DNA of 64,000 nucleotides from Veillonella parvula (GTDB lineage Bacteria; Bacillota; Negativicutes; Veillonellales; Veillonellaceae): NCBI RefSeq assembly GCF_902810435.1, contig NZ_LR778174.1, positions 1 to 64,000 of the forward strand, read 5' to 3'. Shown piece by piece: positions 18,584 to 28,624 of this stretch (position 1 is its first letter; each line of letters starts with the position of its first letter). The notes under the pieces were generated by a model. It saw only the letters and a program-made list of their open reading frames with translations, ran no database searches and was not told where the DNA came from. The position numbers and the translations under genes were made by a program.

Positions 18584-20617
18584 ATGATGAACCGATGGCA
18601 GCGATTATTTGAAGGCATACGAACAGAGATTAAGGCATTTATCTTTTTCTCTGTTTTGTTGACTGCATTTAGAATCGTGTTTCTTGCAGTATTTCAATCA
18701 CAACTAGCTTCCGTGACGATGGAGAATATCCTCACATCCTTATGGCTAGGATTTAGATTGAGTCTCAAGACCGTCGGTTCTTTGTGTTTACTAGGCTTTT
18801 TAGGGGGGACGTTGGTACATACCTTTGTGCCAAAATGGCCGTCCTTGCGCATTAAACAGGTCCTCTACTCCATTGCGACTATATTGTTGACCTTCCTGTT
18901 TTTGGGACGCATTCCGTTCTACAAGATATTTAACTCTTCCTACAATGCGATGCTCATCAACGGTAAAAACGATGATATCGGCGCCATTGTAAATACAGCT
19001 ATCAACGAATATAACGCTTTAATGTACATCGTTGGAGCCGTTGTATTGAGCGCAGCGCTTTGCTATTTTTTAGTTCGTTTCCTAGAGTGGGGAGCCAAGA
19101 AATATAGTGATTACGCTGTTGACCTAAGGAATGGTGATGATGCGGATAATGTAAGAAATAGTGATTCTGCAGATCATCAACGACTTTGTACTACTTGGTA
19201 TCCTAAGACGAAGAAAACGCAATGGATGACGGGCATTGGATTGACTGTCGCTATTGGCGTATTAGGTCTATTCTTTAGATTTGGCGGTGCTTTCAGCTAT
19301 ACAAATTCTATCAACTGGGAAAGTGCAGCCCGTCTTAGTTCAAATCTGTTAAACGAAAATATCCTCGATGATGTACAAGCGCTCTATCGTGTTAAAAGCA
19401 TTGCGAAACGGACGGCTGAGCTGGAGGTTATCAACTTAACACCTCAAGAGTTAAACGAAAAAATCACTTCCGTTGGTGGTAAGTTTAACGGTACAAATTT
19501 TGACGGTTCTTTCACGAGAACCATTACGACACAACGATTAGCGGATCAACCGCAGTCTATAAACCTCGTTCTTGGAGAATCCTATGGCTTGTGGCCGTTC
19601 CTTGCTGAATATAACGAGCCTGGTGCGTACCTCGTTGAGCAAGGTCGTAAATACGCTGCCAGCCCTCAAGCGATGAGCACGCAACTAGCTCTTGCCCAAG
19701 GCACAGGCACGATGCCAGCCATCAATGGTTTGTTGACAGGGATGCCTGATACAGGGCTATATCCTAACTATGAAGGTGAAAGTTTCAAAGAACCTTACGG
19801 TTTAGGCATTGGTCCTGTTATGAAAAAGCTAGGCTACAAGACTGTATTTTGGTATGGTGGCTTTAGCACATGGCAAAATGTTAAAAACTTTGTTTTATCT
19901 CAAGGTTTTGATGAATTCCACGATGCCTCTGAAATGCCAAGCGAAGACGGCAACGCTTGGGGTGTAGGTGATAAATATTTATTTAAAGCTATTTCTGCCT
20001 ACATGGATCAACATAGAGGGGAAAAAATTCTCAATGTTATCATGACCACGTCTAATCATCCACCGTATAGCATCAATGTGGGTAAGGAAGGCTACGATGT
20101 GAATAAGGTAAAAGGGCATTTGCCAGATTCTATCGAAGAAAACGATAAGCAATTGAACGAAATGGGCCATATTTGGTACGCAGACCACGTAATGGGTGAT
20201 TTTATCGCTCGCGAAGAAATAGCAGATCCTTCTGCACTCTTCGTCATTACAGGTGACCATAGCGAACGCTTTAACTTTGCTCGTGAAGTAGGTCCTAATG
20301 TGGCATCTACAATTCCGATTATTTTTTATGGTCGTGGTATTCATAAAGATTGGCTTGCACCTAATGCATTCGGCATGAGCATTCAAATTATTCCAACCTT
20401 GGCGGAATTGGTAGGCCGACCTGGTCAAACTTATAAAGCGATGGTGCCAAGTTTGTTTACACAAGAGAAATTTGTATTTAATCATAGACTATATCTTGAT
20501 AAAAGTGGCAAAGTGTTAGAACAAAGTGCGAGCATGCCTCAATCCTATGGAGATATGATTAAAAACATGCGCGAACTCGCAGCATGGCGCATTAAACATG
20601 GAAATAACATTAAGTGA
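18584..20617 (+). CDS. LTA synthase-like membrane phosphoglycerol transferase
   Basis: A 677-residue protein with about five N-terminal membrane helices (within 1-260) and an extracytoplasmic sulfatase-fold domain (about 325-620). Fold landmarks are NLVLGESYGLWP (metal site), GTGTMPAINGLLTG with the likely catalytic threonine in TMP, FWYGGFSTWQN, TTSNHPPYS and FVITGDHSERFNF. LtaS and MdoB/OpgB enzymes of this family move phosphoglycerol from phosphatidylglycerol to glycans. In an outer-membrane organism without obvious lipoteichoic acid genes nearby, decoration of a periplasmic or LPS-linked glycan is an attractive but unproven role. It heads the polysaccharide region. The ribosome-binding site (AGGGG) is modest, and ATG 18587 is an alternative start. 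Confidence 0.87.
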   Translation: MMNRWQRLFEGIRTEIKAFIFFSVLLTAFRIVFLAVFQSQLASVTMENILTSLWLGFRLSLKTVGSLCLLGFLGGTLVHTFVPKWPSLRIKQVLYSIATILLTFLFLGRIPFYKIFNSSYNAMLINGKNDDIGAIVNTAINEYNALMYIVGAVVLSAALCYFLVRFLEWGAKKYSDYAVDLRNGDDADNVRNSDSADHQRLCTTWYPKTKKTQWMTGIGLTVAIGVLGLFFRFGGAFSYTNSINWESAARLSSNLLNENILDDVQALYRVKSIAKRTAELEVINLTPQELNEKITSVGGKFNGTNFDGSFTRTITTQRLADQPQSINLVLGESYGLWPFLAEYNEPGAYLVEQGRKYAASPQAMSTQLALAQGTGTMPAINGLLTGMPDTGLYPNYEGESFKEPYGLGIGPVMKKLGYKTVFWYGGFSTWQNVKNFVLSQGFDEFHDASEMPSEDGNAWGVGDKYLFKAISAYMDQHRGEKILNVIMTTSNHPPYSINVGKEGYDVNKVKGHLPDSIEENDKQLNEMGHIWYADHVMGDFIAREEIADPSALFVITGDHSERFNFAREVGPNVASTIPIIFYGRGIHKDWLAPNAFGMSIQIIPTLAELVGRPGQTYKAMVPSLFTQEKFVFNHRLYLDKSGKVLEQSASMPQSYGDMIKNMRELAAWRIKHGNNIK

Positions 20618-20716
20618 GGAACATTTTAGCTAATGATATTTAGCTAGAACGAACTATATAAGTTTGAGAGTTTGTAAAACTAGTTTGGCTAGTACATGTT
20701 GTAAGAGGAGCATGGA

Positions 20717-21685
20717 ATGGAGTTAATTTCGGTCATTGTACCCGTTTATAATGTGGAATCTTATGTTGCAGAATGTATTGAATCCATTCAAAACCAAACG
20801 TATATGAATTTGGAAATCATTTTAGTAAATGATGGTTCTACAGATGCTAGTGGTGATATTTGCGATAAGTATGCAGCCTATGATGAGCGAATACAGGTCA
20901 TTCACAAAGAGAATGCTGGAGTTAGTGCTGCTCGTAATACGGGGATAGAAGCGGCTAATGGTGACTATATTGGCTTTGTGGACTCAGATGATTACATTGC
21001 ACCTACTATGTATGAAGATATGTTAAAGCTCATGGCAGAACATGATTTAGATATCATAGAATGCACTGCTTTCAGAAATAATGGTGACACCAATATCGAA
21101 GGGTGCAATGACGGGTCATTAGAAATTTTTAATCGAGATGAAGCGCTAAAAATGGCTATGTACGATTGTTTTGTTGCTGTATGGAGTCAATTGTATAAGC
21201 GAAGAGTTATCAGCGATGTGCGTTTCCCTGTAGGCCGAAAATTTGAAGATTCTGCTGTATCTTATTTATTTATCGCTAATACAAAACGGGTGGGTCATAT
21301 TAATCGCTGTTTGTATTATTATCGACTTAATCCTAATTCAACTACTCAAACTTCTTTTGATCCGAAATCTCGATGGGATTTTGTGCTCGGTTACGAGGAA
21401 CGCTTGCAATATGCTATAGATCATCAATTACCATATGTTGATGATTGCAATAGTTTATTGATGAAAGCCGTATTATCCTGTTTAACAGCTTACTATGCAA
21501 AGCCAACGGGTAATCAAGTGTATTATGATAAATGTAAAAGAATGATTGAAACTTATCGTAATGATGCATCCTACAAACTATTAAATTCTAAATATAAGCT
21601 TTTTTTATGGTCCTTTGGTCGTGCCGATTGGATTCATAAAATAGGGGCTCGTTTATCGTATTTAGCAAAACAAGTACGTTCGTAA
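20717..21685 (+). CDS. Family 2 glycosyltransferase
   Basis: A 322-residue GT-A-fold enzyme. It starts ISVIVPVYNVESYVAECIES and has NDGSTDASGDI, the ENAGVSAARNTG loop and the metal-binding DSDD in GFVDSDDYI. The C-terminal third is helical and gives no substrate clue. AGAGGAG precedes the ATG. Its TAA stop abuts the next glycosyltransferase gene. It probably adds a sugar to a surface glycan on the cytoplasmic face of the inner membrane. Confidence 0.92.
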   Translation: MELISVIVPVYNVESYVAECIESIQNQTYMNLEIILVNDGSTDASGDICDKYAAYDERIQVIHKENAGVSAARNTGIEAANGDYIGFVDSDDYIAPTMYEDMLKLMAEHDLDIIECTAFRNNGDTNIEGCNDGSLEIFNRDEALKMAMYDCFVAVWSQLYKRRVISDVRFPVGRKFEDSAVSYLFIANTKRVGHINRCLYYYRLNPNSTTQTSFDPKSRWDFVLGYEERLQYAIDHQLPYVDDCNSLLMKAVLSCLTAYYAKPTGNQVYYDKCKRMIETYRNDASYKLLNSKYKLFLWSFGRADWIHKIGARLSYLAKQVRS

Positions 21686-21700
21686 GTGAAAGGTAAAACT

Positions 21701-22459
21701 ATGGCAACTGTATCTGTAATAATCTTAGCGAGAAATGAAGAACATAATATTCATGACTGCATTGAGTCTGTGCAGTTTGCCGATGAAGTTTTAGTTATCG
21801 ATGATTTCAGCACCGATGACACCGTAAAAATCGCCGAAGAAATGGGTGCTCGTGTTGTACAACACGCCATGAATGGCGATTGGGGTACGCAGCAGACCTT
21901 TGGTATTGAACAGGCTAAGTCCGACTGGATCTTATTCCTTGATGCGGATGAGCGCATTTCTGAGCCTCTAGCGAAAGAAATTCAAGCTATCGTTGTAAAC
22001 GAACCTAATAAAGCGTATTGGATTCAACGGCGCAATAAATTCCATCATAACCACGCTACACATGGTGTATTGCGTCCAGACTATGTGCTTCGCCTCATGC
22101 CTAAAGAGGGTAGCTATGTAGAAGGCTACGTGCATCCTGCGATTATTACGCCATATCCAACAGAAAAATTACAACATCCGATGTACCATTATACCTACGA
22201 TAATTGGCATCAATATTTCAATAAATTCAACAATTATACCACATTATCTGCTGAAAAATATCGTGATAATGGTAAAAGCTGTTCTTTTATCAAGGATATA
22301 ATTCTGCGTCCTACCTGGGCTTTCATCAAGGTGTACTTCTTACAAGGCGGTATTCTCGATGGGAAGATGGGCTTTATTTTATCCGTCAATCACTACTTTT
22401 ATACGATGACTAAATATGTAAAGTTTTACTATTTACTAAAATCCAAGGGTAAATTGTAA
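21701..22459 (+). CDS. Family 2 glycosyltransferase, WaaE/KdtX-like
   Basis: A 252-residue enzyme with VSVIILARNEEHNIHDCIES, DDFSTDDTVKIA, the metal-binding DADER and the HPMYHYTYDNWHQYFNKFNNY segment typical of LPS-core beta-1,4-glucosyltransferases of the WaaE/KdtX type. I chose ATG 21701 because AAAGG lies 8 bp upstream. A GTG at 21686 would add five residues. It directly follows another GT2 gene and precedes a VirK/YbjX gene. Core-LPS assembly is inferred from family resemblance. Confidence 0.88.
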   Translation: MATVSVIILARNEEHNIHDCIESVQFADEVLVIDDFSTDDTVKIAEEMGARVVQHAMNGDWGTQQTFGIEQAKSDWILFLDADERISEPLAKEIQAIVVNEPNKAYWIQRRNKFHHNHATHGVLRPDYVLRLMPKEGSYVEGYVHPAIITPYPTEKLQHPMYHYTYDNWHQYFNKFNNYTTLSAEKYRDNGKSCSFIKDIILRPTWAFIKVYFLQGGILDGKMGFILSVNHYFYTMTKYVKFYYLLKSKGKL

Positions 22460-22472
22460 TAGAGGGAGCATT

Positions 22473-23411
22473 ATGTTAGGCAATTTTGGAAAACATTGGC
22501 ACATAGGCCGTACTATATATGGCAAACGCACATGGCGTGAAACGAGACGCACCTTCTTACATACAATGCGCTCTTGTCGTCATGACTCAACGGTTACGGA
22601 ATTTGAAAACTTCTTTAAGTCCTATACGGCAGATCCAAAGCTGTTGGAAAAACATCCAAGTCTCTATGAATTGATGAGCCGTATGTTTTTAATAAAAAAC
22701 TCTACACCACAGTGGCGCTTGGAAGCACTTCGCCAGCATTTCACCATATTACAAGAGGTGTTTACGGATGAAGCGATTCAGCTCATGTATGTAGACGAAG
22801 CGGAGTTTGATTATTTCGATAAAAAACGGGGTATTACCCTTTGGAGTTCCGATGAGCTCGATATGTCTGCTCATCTATATTACGAGCCGGGACAACGTAA
22901 GGAAGGCTTCTTGACGGTTATGCTCTTGCTCGAAGATAAGGGTGTATATCATGCAAATATTCGCTTTGCTAAGGGCCCTAATGGAGAGAGAACTCTTGTT
23001 ATCGGTACTATTCAAGGTTATAAAGATGGACTTGAGCGAGCTAAGAAGATTACGAAAAAGATGTATGGTTACCGTCCTAAGAACTTCATTACCTTCTTGA
23101 TTCGTGAAATCGGTCGTGCTGCGCAAGTAGAATCCATACTTGCTGTATCTGATGAAGGCTTCTATGCAAATTCACATATGGTGCGCGGCAATAAATCAAA
23201 GGTAGCCGTATTAGATACCTTGTGGGAGGATATCGGTGGTACAGTATTGGAATCCGATCCAAATTACTTCACCATTCCTCTTGAAGAAGAACGCAAATCT
23301 ATGGAAGAGATTAAATCACAAAAACGTAGCCAATATCGTAATCGCTATGCTCTTTTAGATGAGTATGAGGCTATGATTCAAGAAAACATAAAACCGTACG
23401 TAAAGGCCTAG
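22473..23411 (+). CDS. VirK/YbjX family protein (DUF535)
   Basis: A 312-residue soluble protein with the DUF535 pattern: YELMSRMFLIKNSTPQWRLEALRQHF, LWSSDELDMSAHLYYEPGQRKEG, and ANIRFAKGPNGERTLVIGTIQG leading into the conserved region before RGNKSKVAVLD. Relatives in enterobacteria (VirK, YbjX) are tied to outer-membrane and LPS homeostasis, but their biochemistry is unclear. It follows the WaaE-like gene by 13 bp with GAGGGAG, so it belongs to the same transcript and probably to the same surface-glycan task. Confidence 0.88.
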   Translation: MLGNFGKHWHIGRTIYGKRTWRETRRTFLHTMRSCRHDSTVTEFENFFKSYTADPKLLEKHPSLYELMSRMFLIKNSTPQWRLEALRQHFTILQEVFTDEAIQLMYVDEAEFDYFDKKRGITLWSSDELDMSAHLYYEPGQRKEGFLTVMLLLEDKGVYHANIRFAKGPNGERTLVIGTIQGYKDGLERAKKITKKMYGYRPKNFITFLIREIGRAAQVESILAVSDEGFYANSHMVRGNKSKVAVLDTLWEDIGGTVLESDPNYFTIPLEEERKSMEEIKSQKRSQYRNRYALLDEYEAMIQENIKPYVKA

Positions 23412-23420
23412 AGGTGTGCT

Positions 23421-24641
23421 ATGCGCGTAGCAATTTTAGAAAGTATTGTCATGCCTGCTGGTCATGAGGTGGAGTTTGATCGCATCCTCATCAATGAACT
23501 GAAGCGTCAAGGTCATGAGCCAGTACTATTCGTGCCGGAGAACTTTCCTTTCAAAGTAGACTATGGAGTAGATATAGTCTACTTAGAAGGGGGAGAGGTA
23601 GTGACCTATGCGGGGGCGTCTAAATGGAAGAAGCCATTTTTATCCATTTTGCGAGAACGTCGTCGCCGCAGTTGGTTCACATCAGCAGCAGAAAAAATTA
23701 AAGAACATAATATAGATGCTTTGATCATTCCCACAGGGACATATCGCTATATTAAAGCTTTGTTAGACACGCCATTAAAGGACAGTAAGGCAGCAGTACA
23801 CGTTATCTTCCATGGCATTGGCAAGGGCGAAATGGATCGCTTTATTAAGCAAGCCCATCGAGCTAATGCATATAAAAACGTGTACCTCGATGTTATTTCT
23901 TTGCGCGATGATATGTTGCGCCCTGATCTACCAAGAGTCCGTAAAATTTTGCCTCCTGTGTTCTTGCCATCGAGTGAATTGAATGGAGAACAAGGAAATT
24001 GTGTTACACAAGGCAATACTAGTATACAAGACAAAAAAGATGCGAACTCTACAACTTGTATAGGTGTTAATTTGGAAACTCCTATATCAACGAATAAACC
24101 GATAAAATTAGGCTTCTTTGGTCAGTTTAGAAAAGAGAAAAACATTGAGCGCTTTATAGATGCCTTTGTATCGCTTAATTATGATGACTCGGTACAACTC
24201 GTCGTTCAAGGGGCAACGGTAAAGCCTGAAGATGGGATATTATTTGAGTCTATCATCAAGAAATATAACCAGTATAGTAATATTAAATTCATCCATGCCA
24301 GTCTGATAGGGAAAGACTGGGATACAGCATTGTTGAGTGTAGATGCTCTATTATTGCCCTATGGGGCTGAACGATATCGCTATCACTGGGCAGCTATGCT
24401 ATTTACGGCTATTGGCTTTCACAAACCTGTTCTTATATCTCCAGAAATTAATCCAGAGGTATTAGAAAAGTATTCCATTGGGGAATTTTTAAATTTAGAT
24501 GATGTAAACTCCATCAGACAGGGGATTCAAACGTTTGTAGAGAATTTACAGCATCATAAAGAGCAATATAATCAAGGTTTAATGAATGCAAATGAGGACT
24601 ACAGCCATCGTGCATTAATTCAATCCATCATATATATATAG
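23421..24641 (+). CDS. Putative GT-B glycosyltransferase
   Basis: A 406-residue protein with no signal peptide. The N-terminal half looks like a Rossmann-type acceptor domain (MRVAILESIVMPAGHEVEFD, IDALIIPTGTYRYIKALL). The C-terminal half begins KLGFFGQFRKEKNIERFIDAF and has LVVQGATVKPEDG and LLSVDALLLPYGAERYRYHW, which fits a GT-B donor domain. An irregular threonine/asparagine-rich linker lies around 195-225. It starts 9 bp after the VirK-like gene. Classification as a glycosyltransferase is reasonable, but the exact family is not certain. Confidence 0.7.
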   Translation: MRVAILESIVMPAGHEVEFDRILINELKRQGHEPVLFVPENFPFKVDYGVDIVYLEGGEVVTYAGASKWKKPFLSILRERRRRSWFTSAAEKIKEHNIDALIIPTGTYRYIKALLDTPLKDSKAAVHVIFHGIGKGEMDRFIKQAHRANAYKNVYLDVISLRDDMLRPDLPRVRKILPPVFLPSSELNGEQGNCVTQGNTSIQDKKDANSTTCIGVNLETPISTNKPIKLGFFGQFRKEKNIERFIDAFVSLNYDDSVQLVVQGATVKPEDGILFESIIKKYNQYSNIKFIHASLIGKDWDTALLSVDALLLPYGAERYRYHWAAMLFTAIGFHKPVLISPEINPEVLEKYSIGEFLNLDDVNSIRQGIQTFVENLQHHKEQYNQGLMNANEDYSHRALIQSIIYI

Positions 24642-24670
24642 ATTTATATTATTTGTAAGGGAGAATTACT

Positions 24671-25849
24671 ATGAGAGTAGTATTAAAGTTAAGTTTAGAG
24701 TCATGGATTGCTATTATGATTACGTTAATGGTGTGCCTTACAAGGCTATCCATGGCAGCTGGTCAAGTATTTTATGTTATTGCTATTTTGTTAAGTATTT
24801 TCTATATTTGGAAACATAGGCATGACCTATATGTTCCGTCCTATGTCAAAAAATATAGTAAAACGTTTGCTCTAATGTTGTTATTGTTATTGCCTTCCGC
24901 AGTATTAACGAACAATATAGCTGTAGGATTACCTGAATTTATCAATGTTTGGCTGTGGCGGATTCCTGTATTTTTCGTTATCGCCCTGTGTATTCGTGAT
25001 AAGAAAACATTATTTACGATGCTTGCTGTATTTTTTGTGGATTTTGGTATTGATAATTTAGTAGCCTTTTATCAACATGTTTCAGGAATGACTGATAGAG
25101 GATGGGGATTTGGTAGTAGTGTGTTGACCATATCGGGTCTCATGGTTATGTTAGTACCTATTTTCTGCGTCATTTTATTAGATTCGGCCTTTCCTAGCTA
25201 TGTGAAAGCATCCGCTTTATGGGCACTTGGCTGTGTTGGTTTTGGTATGTATGGTAATCAAAGTAGAGGATCTTGGCTCTTTAATATGATTATGGTACCT
25301 ATCGTATCCCTGCCGTATTTGATAAAGCGTTTTGTCTATGTAATAGCAGTTCTTGCTACATTAGGTGGAGTTGTATGGGGCTTTAGTACACAGCCACATT
25401 ATGTGGCTAGATTTGAATCCATTACCAATACGACCACAGATGGTTCCAACTTAGGTCGTTTTGATGTGTGGACATCGTCTATTAATATGTTTAAAGATCA
25501 TCCTGTGACAGGTGTTGGTATTGGACAGTGGCGTACTATATATGAAGCATCCTATCGATTACCAACGGAAAATCAACATTTATATCATGCACATAATAAT
25601 TTTATTCAACTTCTTGGTGAGGTTGGTCTGTTAGGTCTACTAGGGGTTCTCATCTTTTATGGATCTATTATTGTTGATAATTTTGTGATCTGGGTTAAGA
25701 AGCGAGATCCTTATAGTCTTTGCGCTATGATTGCCGTTATTTGTTATGTATTTGTATTTGGCCAAGTGGAGTATACTTTAGATAATTCTTCAGGAATACG
25801 TATCATGTATTTTATGTTAGCTACGATGCTTCAATTACGAGATAATTGA
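24671..25849 (+). CDS. O-antigen ligase/polymerase family membrane protein
   Basis: A 392-residue membrane protein with about 10-12 hydrophobic helices and the large periplasmic loop of the Wzy_C/WaaL family. Typical motifs are NQSRGSWL in the central region and HPVTGVGIGQWRTIYE followed by LYHAHNNFIQLLGEVGLLGLLGV, with the key histidine of the H-NN-motif. Because a second, unrelated polymerase lies at 28625, this one is the better candidate for the ligase joining polymer to lipid A-core. AAGGGAG precedes the ATG. Confidence 0.85.
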   Translation: MRVVLKLSLESWIAIMITLMVCLTRLSMAAGQVFYVIAILLSIFYIWKHRHDLYVPSYVKKYSKTFALMLLLLLPSAVLTNNIAVGLPEFINVWLWRIPVFFVIALCIRDKKTLFTMLAVFFVDFGIDNLVAFYQHVSGMTDRGWGFGSSVLTISGLMVMLVPIFCVILLDSAFPSYVKASALWALGCVGFGMYGNQSRGSWLFNMIMVPIVSLPYLIKRFVYVIAVLATLGGVVWGFSTQPHYVARFESITNTTTDGSNLGRFDVWTSSINMFKDHPVTGVGIGQWRTIYEASYRLPTENQHLYHAHNNFIQLLGEVGLLGLLGVLIFYGSIIVDNFVIWVKKRDPYSLCAMIAVICYVFVFGQVEYTLDNSSGIRIMYFMLATMLQLRDN

Positions 25850-26035
25850 GAATCAAATAGTTGTACTGGAAGGTTTTTAATTACTACTTAATAGATAATT
25901 AAGTATGATCAAAATAGACTTAAAGGATAAATAATTACATAAAAGACAGGTGAAGTCTATGTTTTTATAGTTTTACATATTTAAATATGATACAATATAT
26001 GTAAATATTGGTACATTGTATTCGCATGCTAGAGA

Positions 26036-26080
26036 GGTTGTTTTCTTAACATTTTGAGATTGAGAAAACAACCCTTTTTT
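26036..26080 (+). terminator. Leader terminator just upstream of the WbaP-like gene
   Basis: GGTTGTTTTCT (26036-26046) pairs with GAGAAAACAACC (26062-26073), followed by CTTTTTT. It lies only 18 bp before ATG 26099, inside what would be the leader of the downstream polysaccharide genes, so it can act as a terminator for the upstream genes and as an attenuator for those downstream. Confidence 0.85.
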
Positions 26081-26098
26081 ATAATTTGGGGTATTAGT

Positions 26099-27538
26099 AT
26101 GAATAGTTCTATCTGTAATAACAATAATAAAAAGTTATTTATAAGTAAGCTCATAGTGCTTATAGCAGATTATATTGCTATTGTTTTGGGGACATTAGCA
26201 GCCTATTATTTGCGTTTAAACTTATCAATTTTACCGGTAAGTTCAAATTTTAAGGTAGAAGAAATTTACGTATATGGTATTGTGCCTATCGTATTTTTAA
26301 CTATATTATTGCTTAATAATGCTTATTCTGTGGTAACACCTTATTGGGATACGATGAAAAATTTATTTCGCAGCATTACCATAGGGGTTGTTGTATCGAT
26401 TGTTCTCATGTACACAGGACATGTCATTAATGATGTGTCTCGTCTATTTGTTGCTTTTGCTTATATATGTATGCTCGTATTTATCTTTACCGAGCGTTTT
26501 ATTGTAGGAAAAATACTTTCAAAAACAGGATATTTAACAATTCCTATCCTTCTCGTTGGGGCGGGTAAGACTGCAGAACTTGTAAAGAGGGCTTTAGATC
26601 GCATGCCGATTACTACCTATAAGATTATTGGTTATGTAGATGATAATCCTAAATCATCATCCATCGCTAAAGAATACCCATGCCTTGGAGCCTTTAAAGA
26701 TGTAGAAAGGGTTATTAAAGATACAGGCGTTCAAACAGTACTGATTTGTGCTCCCGGACTTGAACCAAAAAAATTGGTTTCTTTAATAAATCAATTACAA
26801 TTGTTAGTAAAACGGGTGGCCTTTGTTCCTGAATTATTTGGTTTACCTACAAGTAATATTACAGCACGTGGCATGATGGAAGAGCAGGCGGTAGTATTGC
26901 GTGTACAAAATAATCTAGCTCGCAAGTCTAATCGTATTATCAAACGTATATTTGATATTGTGGTTACTATATGTGGTGGGGTTTTTATATTACCATTTAT
27001 GCTATTCATAGCTGTTATTATTTATTTAGATTCAGAAGGACCTATTATATATAAACAAAAACGAATAGGACAGAATGGAAAAGAGTTTAATTTTTATAAG
27101 TTTAGGTCTATGGTTAAAAATGCAGATACCATACTTGAAGAATACTTAAATACTCATGAGAGTGAAAAGATAGAATGGCAAAAGAATTTTAAATTAAAGA
27201 ATGATCCTCGAGTTACTAAGATAGGTAGAATAATCCGAAAAACAAGTATTGATGAACTACCCCAACTATGGAATGTATTGATTGGGGATATGAGTCTAGT
27301 TGGACCTAGACCATTATTACCCAATGAAGTAGAACGATATAACAGCTATATTGAGGATTATAAGTTAGTATTACCAGGGCTCACCGGTGTATGGCAAGTA
27401 AGTGGTCGTAGTGATACAACATTTGAACAACGAGCGATAATGGATTCTTGGTATATTCATAATTGGTCCATATGGATTGATATTGTGTATTTGTTGAAAA
27501 CCGTCTTGGCGGTTGTGAAGTCAAAAGGTGCTTATTAA
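26099..27538 (+). CDS. Undecaprenyl-phosphate sugar-1-phosphate transferase (WbaP/CpsE type)
   Basis: Polyprenyl-phosphate hexose-1-phosphate transferase that starts repeat-unit synthesis on the inner face of the inner membrane. In its 479 residues, four N-terminal membrane helices (about 15-125) precede a Rossmann-like domain with [17 protein letters not shown] and [10 protein letters not shown] further membrane segment (about 285-310) leads to the catalytic domain with [54 protein letters not shown] and [13 protein letters not shown]. The open frame extends upstream to 26054, but that stretch is the leader terminator, and ATG 26099 is the plausible start. Confidence 0.93.
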   Translation: MNSSICNNNNKKLFISKLIVLIADYIAIVLGTLAAYYLRLNLSILPVSSNFKVEEIYVYGIVPIVFLTILLLNNAYSVVTPYWDTMKNLFRSITIGVVVSIVLMYTGHVINDVSRLFVAFAYICMLVFIFTERFIVGKILSKTGYLTIPILLVGAGKTAELVKRALDRMPITTYKIIGYVDDNPKSSSIAKEYPCLGAFKDVERVIKDTGVQTVLICAPGLEPKKLVSLINQLQLLVKRVAFVPELFGLPTSNITARGMMEEQAVVLRVQNNLARKSNRIIKRIFDIVVTICGGVFILPFMLFIAVIIYLDSEGPIIYKQKRIGQNGKEFNFYKFRSMVKNADTILEEYLNTHESEKIEWQKNFKLKNDPRVTKIGRIIRKTSIDELPQLWNVLIGDMSLVGPRPLLPNEVERYNSYIEDYKLVLPGLTGVWQVSGRSDTTFEQRAIMDSWYIHNWSIWIDIVYLLKTVLAVVKSKGAY

Positions 27539-27557
27539 ATAATATATAGGAATTAGT

Positions 27558-28607
27558 ATGAATACATATCTTATTTACATTGCTCCAGGTATTGGTGATT
27601 TTATTATTGCCATGCCGCTCATTCAGAGTATTAAATCGCAAGATCCAACAGCAGTCATTGATATGTTTACATGTAGTGATAAAAGACGTATAGGTCTAAA
27701 CAAAAAGATGGTGGAGTTACAAGGGGATATTCGTCATTGTTACTACTATACCAAGAATGAACCATTTCATTCCTTAATGTTTTTGTTGAAAGTTGGTTAT
27801 CATAGTTACGATTATGGTATTGTACTTGAACATTTTAGCTCTAAGTATATGTCATCATGGCCGAGTAAGATAATAAATTTTTGTTGCAAAACTACTATAG
27901 GTGCGCATAATCCATATAATGGTGCTACCTATGAAAAATCTATAAATCGTCCAGATAGTTATTATATATATGACTTAGAAAATGATATATTGAAACAGTT
28001 AGGTTTTGAGCCAACTGTTATGCAGCGTGAATCATATTCTGTTGATAAGAATCCTGTATTAAAACCAATCATAATTAATCATCCATCTATCGTTTTTTGT
28101 ATAGGCTCAGGTCATGTAGCGAATGAAAAATTACATGATCCTTATGCATTAAGTCTTAAGTCATGGCCGACTAAGAATTGGGTAGAACTTGGAAATAAAC
28201 TAGTTCAACGGGGTTATGAGGTTATCTTTATTGGTGGCTCAATGGAACAAGGGATGATTGAACCTTATCACGATGAATTAGATTCACGTATTGTTAGTTT
28301 TATAGGAAAACACTCTATTAAAGAGAGTTTTCAAGTGGTACGAGAAGCAGATCTTGTTGTCGGTGTAGATACAGGGCTTATTCATGCAGCCGCTATACAA
28401 GGAACTGCTACGTTAACACTTTTTGGGTGTACGGATCCAATTATTGTAAAGCCATTTGGCCCATATAGTAAGATTATTCATCATGCCATAGAATGTTCAC
28501 CATGTTTAGGATATGATCAATCTTATACATGTACTAATAATAAATGCATGCAGGGAATCTCAGTAGCGGTTGTATTAGATTCTATATTACATATTTTTGA
28601 GAGATAG
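27558..28607 (+). CDS. Family 9 glycosyltransferase (heptosyltransferase-like)
   Basis: A 349-residue GT-B enzyme. It opens YIAPGIGDFIIAMPLIQSIK, the GIGD loop of GT9, and has SWPTKNWVELGNKLVQRGYEVIFIGG and READLVVGVDTGLIHAAAIQGTATLTLFGCTDP, the ADP-heptose donor-site pattern. A cysteine-rich C-terminal patch (CSPCLGYDQSYTCTNNKCM) is common in this group. It follows the WbaP-like gene by 19 bp. Two GT9 enzymes plus GmhA and HldE in one run suggest that heptose is transferred into this glycan. Confidence 0.9.
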   Translation: MNTYLIYIAPGIGDFIIAMPLIQSIKSQDPTAVIDMFTCSDKRRIGLNKKMVELQGDIRHCYYYTKNEPFHSLMFLLKVGYHSYDYGIVLEHFSSKYMSSWPSKIINFCCKTTIGAHNPYNGATYEKSINRPDSYYIYDLENDILKQLGFEPTVMQRESYSVDKNPVLKPIIINHPSIVFCIGSGHVANEKLHDPYALSLKSWPTKNWVELGNKLVQRGYEVIFIGGSMEQGMIEPYHDELDSRIVSFIGKHSIKESFQVVREADLVVGVDTGLIHAAAIQGTATLTLFGCTDPIIVKPFGPYSKIIHHAIECSPCLGYDQSYTCTNNKCMQGISVAVVLDSILHIFER

Positions 28608-28624
28608 AGAGATAGGAAGAATAA

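Noticed and set aside
26054-26098. Upstream extension of the WbaP-like protein
   Set aside because: The extra codons are read from the leader terminator hairpin and T-run. ATG 26099 gives a normal family N-terminus.
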